Source: Brugia malayi
Lineage: Eukaryota; Nematoda; Chromadorea; Rhabditida; Onchocercidae
Assembly: GCF_000002995.4 (NCBI RefSeq)
Contig: NW_025062478.1
Coordinates: forward strand, 5,308,001 to 5,372,000
Direction of reading: 5' to 3'
Length of the DNA stretch: 64,000 nucleotides
In this document: piece by piece, positions 58,701 through 64,000 of the stretch
Position numbering within the stretch: position 1 is the first letter of the stretch
How the letters are laid out: the number at the start of each line of letters is the position of its first letter
Program-made: the position numbers and the translations under genes
The notes under the pieces: generated by a model
Databases searched by the model: none
Seen by the model: only the letters and a program-made list of their open reading frames with translations
Told to the model about the DNA's origin: nothing

Positions 58701-60764
58701 TAGAGTAGCTTTTGTTGTTAAAATCGTTATCTTTTTTCGAATGGTTTAAGCTTGACATCATAGAAACAGTGTTTGATGTAATTAATTTTAGAAATATTGT
58801 AAATACTGTTTTCTAGGATGCAGTATCCTGTTTGTGGGCTGATCCAAATCTTGCATCATATGGTGGAGGCGATCCATATGGATATCAATATAACAATCAC
58901 TTTTCTCCTCATATTCAGTAGGCTCTTTTTTTGAATTTTCCATTATTAATAGCAAAATAAAACTGTAATGTAAAGGTAACGCACATAAGGTCTTTCCAGA
59001 TATTATGATCCAGAAACTGACGGATACTATTTTGAAATGCCTTCCGTTGATGGCTGGAAGAAGCGGCAACCACATTCAATTAGCAGCACCGGTACGTCAT
59101 CGCTAATAAGTTACAACAGCGGTCGAATGGTGACGGATTCAAATGCCCTTCCTGCAATATCTGCACAGTCAACAGTTGCCGATGCCGTAGATGTACCACG
59201 AACGTCTTACGGCGCTGCTTTAGCTCGAGGACAGTTACCACCATGCATTGTGAGAACTAATAATGCTATTACGAGTACTTCCAAAAATGTTAGTTTTCAA
59301 GTTCATTTCAAATTTCCTAATTCCTACTATATGTATTAAAATAAGGCTTCTTTGCAGATGAATGGAGTAATGAAAGACACTTTTTCGAATGCTGAGTTAC
59401 CGTTTTCAACACTCTCATCGAACGATGATTTTAGCGCTGCATCTTCAGTATGTTTTTTTTTTTTTATATCCGTTCTGAAGATTCAGTGTCATTTTTATTC
59501 ATATTTTTAGCCAAATTATGTTATTTTCAATGGATTACGAAATTTAATAATATTCGTATTTAATTAAGGAATCTCGCCCAACTAAGTTAAAGAAATGATT
59601 TGGGCGACCATACTAGTATTGGTTGACATGAATTGAAAATTTAACAAAATATAAAAGAAATATAGCGAAAGTATTTCTTTACAAAAAATTGATTCTAGCG
59701 CTTTTTGTCTTTTTTACATTATTATTGTAGATGTTATTTGACAAAACCTCAACAGAATGGGATAAAAAAGGAAACAGCCAAGGAAAGTGTAATACACAAA
59801 AGCCTTTCTCATATGCAGACATCGTGGCTTCATCATGTGATACAACTATAACAGCTAATGTTGATGATATTGAGAACAGCCCTCCTCCTCAACAGATCGT
59901 GGTTAGTTTTTTCTTCTTGATCTTTAGTTTAGCACTTATCATTTTTAGCAATTGCACATGGACTTAAGTTTGTACTATCATCTCAATGAACTTTTTATGG
60001 GTGAATTCAGCTCAATGAACTCGATATTTTTAAATTCTATATTAAAATTAATATAGATAATTTTATAGGACAGTCCCTATAAACGACCGGAAACATTGGA
60101 ATTACATAGTTTTGCGGGAGAGAACGATGTTGCTTCATTAACAAATGAAAAGGACATAAAACGAACTGGGCTGACTAATTTTAATGCAGATAAATTCATC
60201 GCTGACCTTCCGTTCAAGTAAATTTTGTTATTTAGACTTAAGGAATAGACAATCGTTTTAAAATATATATATCAAAAGGCAAAACCATATAAATAATTTC
60301 AGTAGCACTGATCGAATATTGAGAGATTTAGCAGCACTGAAAACACCATGTTCAGCACCAGTTTACAGTATGGATTCTCCTCACACACCATCATCTGTCA
60401 TGAAAGGGTTGTATTCACCGTTAGGAATTCCAAACCAGGACATCGATGCTTACAATGCTTTGTTAGCTTTTTTCATTTTTTAATTAAATTATTCAATATT
60501 GCTGTTTATATTTATTCGTCTTCCAGTTCCCTGTGTACTTCAATTTTTTGAATTTTAGACGTAGTTTTATTTGATTTGTTTGTACTAAAACTTGCATTTC
60601 ATTTTAGCTGCGATATGGAATTAGTGTTGAGTCAGATTTTAAGTTGTGCTGACGAGAAGGAATGGGTACCAGAGAGAGCCTCAGCAGGGACATCGAAATT
60701 AAATTTTTGGCGTAATTCTGGTCTGGTTGCTGGAGTCGCTGGTGTTTCCTGTGACAATGTGTGA
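43534..60764 (+). CDS. Unrecognised Ser-rich protein with duplicated YYDPxTDGxYY motif
   Basis: The certain exons keep phase at every join: 53166-53421, 57795-58082, 58435-58528, 58605-58704, 58817-58917, 59000-59288, 59358-59447, 59731-59901, 60069-60217, 60303-60407 or -60461, and 60608-60764 (stop TGA). They encode about 617 residues. Candidate 5' exons that also fit in phase are 43534-43582, 45283-45363 (Ser/Arg/Asp-rich) and a 19-base exon 51901-51919; otherwise translation may start at ATG 53193. The N-terminal half is low-complexity with a basic cluster ([17 protein letters not shown]). Two aromatic repeats follow, [19 protein letters not shown] and [19 protein letters not shown], each followed by basic residues (RRRNP, KKRQP) and separated by about 65 residues; they recall OCRE-type aromatic repeats but I would not assign that domain. 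The C-terminal part has Ser/Thr-rich patches and ends in a short helical region ([20 protein letters not shown]). No signal peptide or membrane segment. Function unknown. Confidence 0.72.
45364..53165 (+). other. Large introns of the unrecognised gene
   Basis: Apart from the possible 19-base exon at 51901-51919 I see no coding sequence in this 7.8-kb stretch. It holds the (CA)n run at 52682-52720 and many short low-complexity frames. A Ser-rich frame at about 48330-48410 comes from a TCA/TCT trinucleotide run and does not fit the splice phase of its neighbours. The 4.4-kb intron 53422-57794 is likewise empty except for the 42-base duplication and T-runs near 54828 and 56844. Confidence 0.45.
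52682..52720. repeat. (CA)n microsatellite
   Basis: About 19 CA units within a large intron, followed by looser CA-rich sequence to about 52750. Confidence 0.97.
53474..53557. repeat. Perfect 42-base tandem duplication
   Basis: Two identical copies, 53474-53515 and 53516-53557, each starting CCTTCAAATAGTACTGAG. The lack of any difference suggests a recent event, a polymorphic site or an assembly artefact. It lies 50 bases after a donor site of the unrecognised gene. Confidence 0.95.
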
Positions 60765-63333
60765 GGAACTAAAAGAATTTAAGTCAATCGCATCAGCTTT
60801 CATGTTTCAGAGTTCAATTGCCAATAGTTTTTATAAGTTCATAAAAGTTTAATAACTTCTAGTTTTATTCGCTTAAAATTAAGTTCGAATTTTTTCAAAA
60901 GCATTTTTTTCTTTTTTTTTTTTTTTTTATAGGTGTGAAATTTCATTGTTTAATTAATTGAGTATTCCGTCTGTTCTTTTTTTTTTTTTTTTTTTTTTTT
61001 TTGTTTTCTGCACAAATATTCTGTTTAGGTCCTTTTGAAATAATTACAAGTTGTCATCGTTATATTTGTTCACTTTATGTGAATATTTTTAGGGAAATTA
61101 GGCGACACATTTTTTCATTTTCGCTTTGTTCTCTGCTTTTTCTCTCGTTCAGAGTTCTGTTCTTGTATTTTCAGCTGAATTTCTTTGGCTGTATTTTTAC
61201 ATACGTTATTAAGTTTAAGTGTAATTTTTTTCTAAGGCTTTATGTTTCATTTTTGAACTGTTATCTGCAGTGAGAATGTTGAGTTTAGGTTTTTCCGGAA
61301 AGAATTTTATGTTTATCTTCGCTAGGTTTAATTAGGTTATGCTTTTTTCTCACTTTCAAGTGTACAACATCTTTCCACAATTCTGATTATCTCTGTTCCT
61401 TAATCCACTTCTACCTGTCATACCACTTATAATCAAATTCTTCACTTTTCTGTTATGCTGTATATCTTCTTAGTTCGTCAGTATTGGCGTCATTAGGCTT
61501 TTCTGTTGATTTTATGTCTCAATGTAGATCCATTTCTCTCTCTTTCTCTTTAATATGTTACGAAATATTGATATTATGAAGAGATTGTGCGCAATTAGAA
61601 CAGAAGTAACCTTCAAAGAAGGGTTCTTCTTTTAGGAATAATAATTAAGTCATTTGTCTTTTGAAGGCACTTAATAGAATATTTCGAGTACTGCAGTTCA
61701 TGTATATTTATTTTCACTTCTTTCCATTTCCTTTTCATACGTTTCTGATTTTGTAAAACTTTTTTCGAAATCAGTTATAATCTCTATTCTTCTTCAGCAT
61801 CATTTTATTTCCATTCTGGCATTAAATATAAAACATTCCACCCTTTCTGATCTAGCACCTTGGCAAATAATTGTGGATTCCTTTAAGAGTAGATCTAATT
61901 TCTACATTTTTTTTTTTTTTTTTTTTGAAAAATGAAAAGAATTTTAATGCAAGAGTTTACGTCTTTAAATGGATCTCTTCACAGTGTGATTCTGGAATCT
62001 TACTTTACTGGAATTTTATTCTTGAATTATTTTTGATATTCCTAAAGTTTGTTTTTAATTAATCTCTTTGTCTTCGCTTAGTGATCCCATTACTTTCTGC
62101 ATTGATCATTTTATCAATTTCATCAAAATAGTTGCTGTTAAAGGCAAATTTGTCTTCTCAGAATGTTTACTGTTCGCTTTGTTCTGAGTATTATCTCTTT
62201 AAAGGAATTATCAAAAATAAGTAATCTGAGATATAATTCGAAATCTAATAACAAAAAACTATTAAATTCGAGGTTCTTGCAAAATTTCCAACGTTTCAAA
62301 ATCCACGTGTTTTTCAGAATGTGTTCGATTTATCCATTGTAGTATTTTCACTTCTAGCAACAAAATCATAACTGTTTCAAAATTTTTTCCTCCTTCATTA
62401 TTCAAATTGTTTGAAAGATTCTCTTCTGTCTATCAAAAAAGCTTGCGCACTAGGATATGAAAAAGGCATAAAAGATCATTTATTATCTGTTCTTTTACAT
62501 AAGATTTCAATGGTCAGTTGAAGCCACTCTCAAATGGTTTCGAAATTTATAAAAAGACGTTTTGAATAATACTGCGTATATGTCTGAGTCGAATTTACTT
62601 TTGATCTGAACTGAAATTATTGTGAAGTGCTCGATGGTCAGTAAGTAGATATTTCAAGGTCGGGGTTTTCTTATTTAGAAAATTAAAAATCTATGGAGGC
62701 CTGAAAAGGAGTCGATGAAAGGGAAGTGTAATGTTTATACAGTTAGTAACATGTTGTTGAAATCAGGAACTTCATATTATGTTCCAGGACGTAATTCATT
62801 GTTGCATTACGACACATGATACATTTCATTACATTTACTGATAACTGATAGACTGCATTTTGGTTTTGGTACCGAAGAAATTTATATTCCGCAGAAAATG
62901 ATCGAAGGTTGCTACCTCTGACCCCACTACATTGTGCCATCGCATAATAATCATTGACCATCATTTATAAGTTCCTTCGCTTTCTTTACGGTGATCCCAG
63001 GTTTTCTCTCTAAGTTAGTTCTTCAAAAAAAAAGAACACTATTCCAAGGGAATTGTTCTGTGATTTCGATTCTATATAAATTACAAACATTTATTCAAGT
63101 TTGTCCTTAATGAGAAATTAATTATTCAAATTTTGTAAAATAGAGAAGAGTGTAATGCTGTCTGATTTATTTCTCAGACCGCAGTTGATGCCAACCTTAT
63201 GTTACCTGAAATTGCTGAGCTGGTGCTATGGATAGCTGACACCGCTGTACTAATATTCATAAAAATGATTGTAGAAATATACTGGATTGTATGATAAGAT
63301 GATGATACGGAATCAATAAAATAATTATAGAGA
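60765..63333. other. Intergenic, T-rich
   Basis: No gene seen. It contains long T homopolymers near 60910-60930, 60979-61001 and 61907-61926. Reading frames here are Phe/Leu-rich products of those runs. Confidence 0.5.
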
Positions 63334-63826
63334 ATGACAGGCGACATTTCATCGGCTCCACCACCATACACTCCTACGTCAGGTAATGAAACGAAATCAG
63401 CAATGTTCCCGACATCGCAACCGGATTCAGTGCAATTGCTGTATCAACCACAACATTCGTTACCACCGTGTTTGCAAAAATGCACCTTTTCATCCTCGTT
63501 GACACAAGCGCCAGCAGAACCAATCATCATGCCAGTTGTGGTGACACAACGTGATATTTTTCTCTGCTAAATTAAAAAGTCTCTCTTTCAAGAATTACTT
63601 CCTTAAAATAACATGCAAGAAGCATGTATTAGTTTAGTCTTTTCCCTCTTCTAATTAGTTTCATTAATTTTTTAGCAAATGTAGCACCATATCCCTACCA
63701 ACAACAAATGTCGGATAAGCCAGTAAACGTTGTTGTTAATGCTAATAGTAGAACTGAAGAAAACAGTTTAGGAAGAGATTACAGGATATGTAATTTCTGC
63801 AAACGTGGAATTATGAAAAAGAAGAA
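63334..63826 (+). CDS. 5' part of a Pro-rich, CxxC membrane-protein gene (BRI3/LITAF-like)
   Basis: Exon 1 is 63334-63550 (starting MTGDISSAPPPYTP), exon 2 is 63676-63826; they join in phase (CAA C|CA) and the second ends in a donor before the window edge. The 121 or so residues seen are a Pro/Ser/Gln-rich, cytosolic-type head with PPPY and PYPYQQQ motifs, then DYRICNFCKRGIMKKKK. PPxY-rich heads followed by a CxxC pair just before a membrane insertion are typical of BRI3 and LITAF-type endolysosomal proteins, where PPxY binds WW-domain ubiquitin ligases. The hydrophobic part and the second CxxC would be outside the window, so this is tentative. A TTATAG shortly upstream (ending 63331) may be a trans-splice acceptor. 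Confidence 0.5.
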
Positions 63827-64000
63827 GTACGTCTCACTTTCGCTTTATTTAATTTGATGTTTTATTTGGCTATACTTATTGGTACCTTTGTATGTCTGGA
63901 ATTTTTGTCCCTGAGCAAGTTTTGCGAAAATTTTTTTTGTACATTTATTATATATGTAAATTCTTCATTCTTTTGTCAGTGTTCTGCTTGTGATTATTTT

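Noticed and set aside
63174..63371. 65-codon minus-strand frame
   Set aside because: Antisense to the start of the Pro-rich gene and mostly in noncoding sequence.

Overview
The window looks like a nematode nuclear genome, probably a filarial or related parasite. I infer this from the strong A+T bias, the many introns with the short pyrimidine-rich acceptors typical of nematodes (TTTCAG, TTTTAG), the weak 3' splice context elsewhere, apparent spliced-leader acceptors a few bases upstream of start codons, and orthologues of well-known worm genes. The species cannot be fixed from the sequence alone. All gene models below were joined by eye, using splice-site phase and family alignment from memory.

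Layout from left to right. At 1-560 is the middle of an unidentified minus-strand gene that runs off the left edge. At 6909-2124 (minus) is a complete 13-exon orthologue of MgcRacGAP/CYK-4, the Rho-family GAP of centralspindlin. At 9324-~11111 (plus) is a REEP/TB2-DP1-HVA22 ER-shaping protein. At 12730-14662 (plus) is a protein-L-isoaspartate methyltransferase (PCMT/pcm-1) with an unusual possible signal-anchor N-terminal extension. At 19934-15744 (minus) is a DEAD-box RNA helicase of the DDX5/DDX17 type; its introns carry two tRNA-derived, SINE-like elements. A G-quadruplex motif lies just upstream of that gene. At 21549-26065 (plus) is COG2 of the conserved oligomeric Golgi complex, and at 27023-31829 (plus) is UFL1, the UFM1 E3 ligase. 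These two follow each other in the same direction about 1 kb apart.

From 31.8 to about 43.5 kb there is no convincing gene. The stretch contains a diverged tandem array (33.8-34.6 kb), a G+C-rich island (35.7-36.1 kb) and simple repeats. The island could be a promoter or first exon for the next gene, which is long and mostly intronic: its certain exons lie at 53166-60764 and candidate 5' exons at 43.5, 45.3 and 51.9 kb. I do not recognise its product. It is a low-complexity, Ser-rich protein with two copies of an aromatic YYDPxTDGxYY...GW motif, and it is the best candidate here for something undescribed. At 63334 a new plus-strand gene begins with a Pro-rich head and a CxxC motif like BRI3/LITAF-type membrane proteins, and leaves the window at the right edge.

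Functionally the recognisable genes are ordinary eukaryotic housekeeping genes (cytokinesis, ER shape, protein repair, RNA remodelling, Golgi tethering, ufmylation) rather than one pathway. UFL1, REEP and COG2 all concern the ER or Golgi, but that proximity is probably chance.
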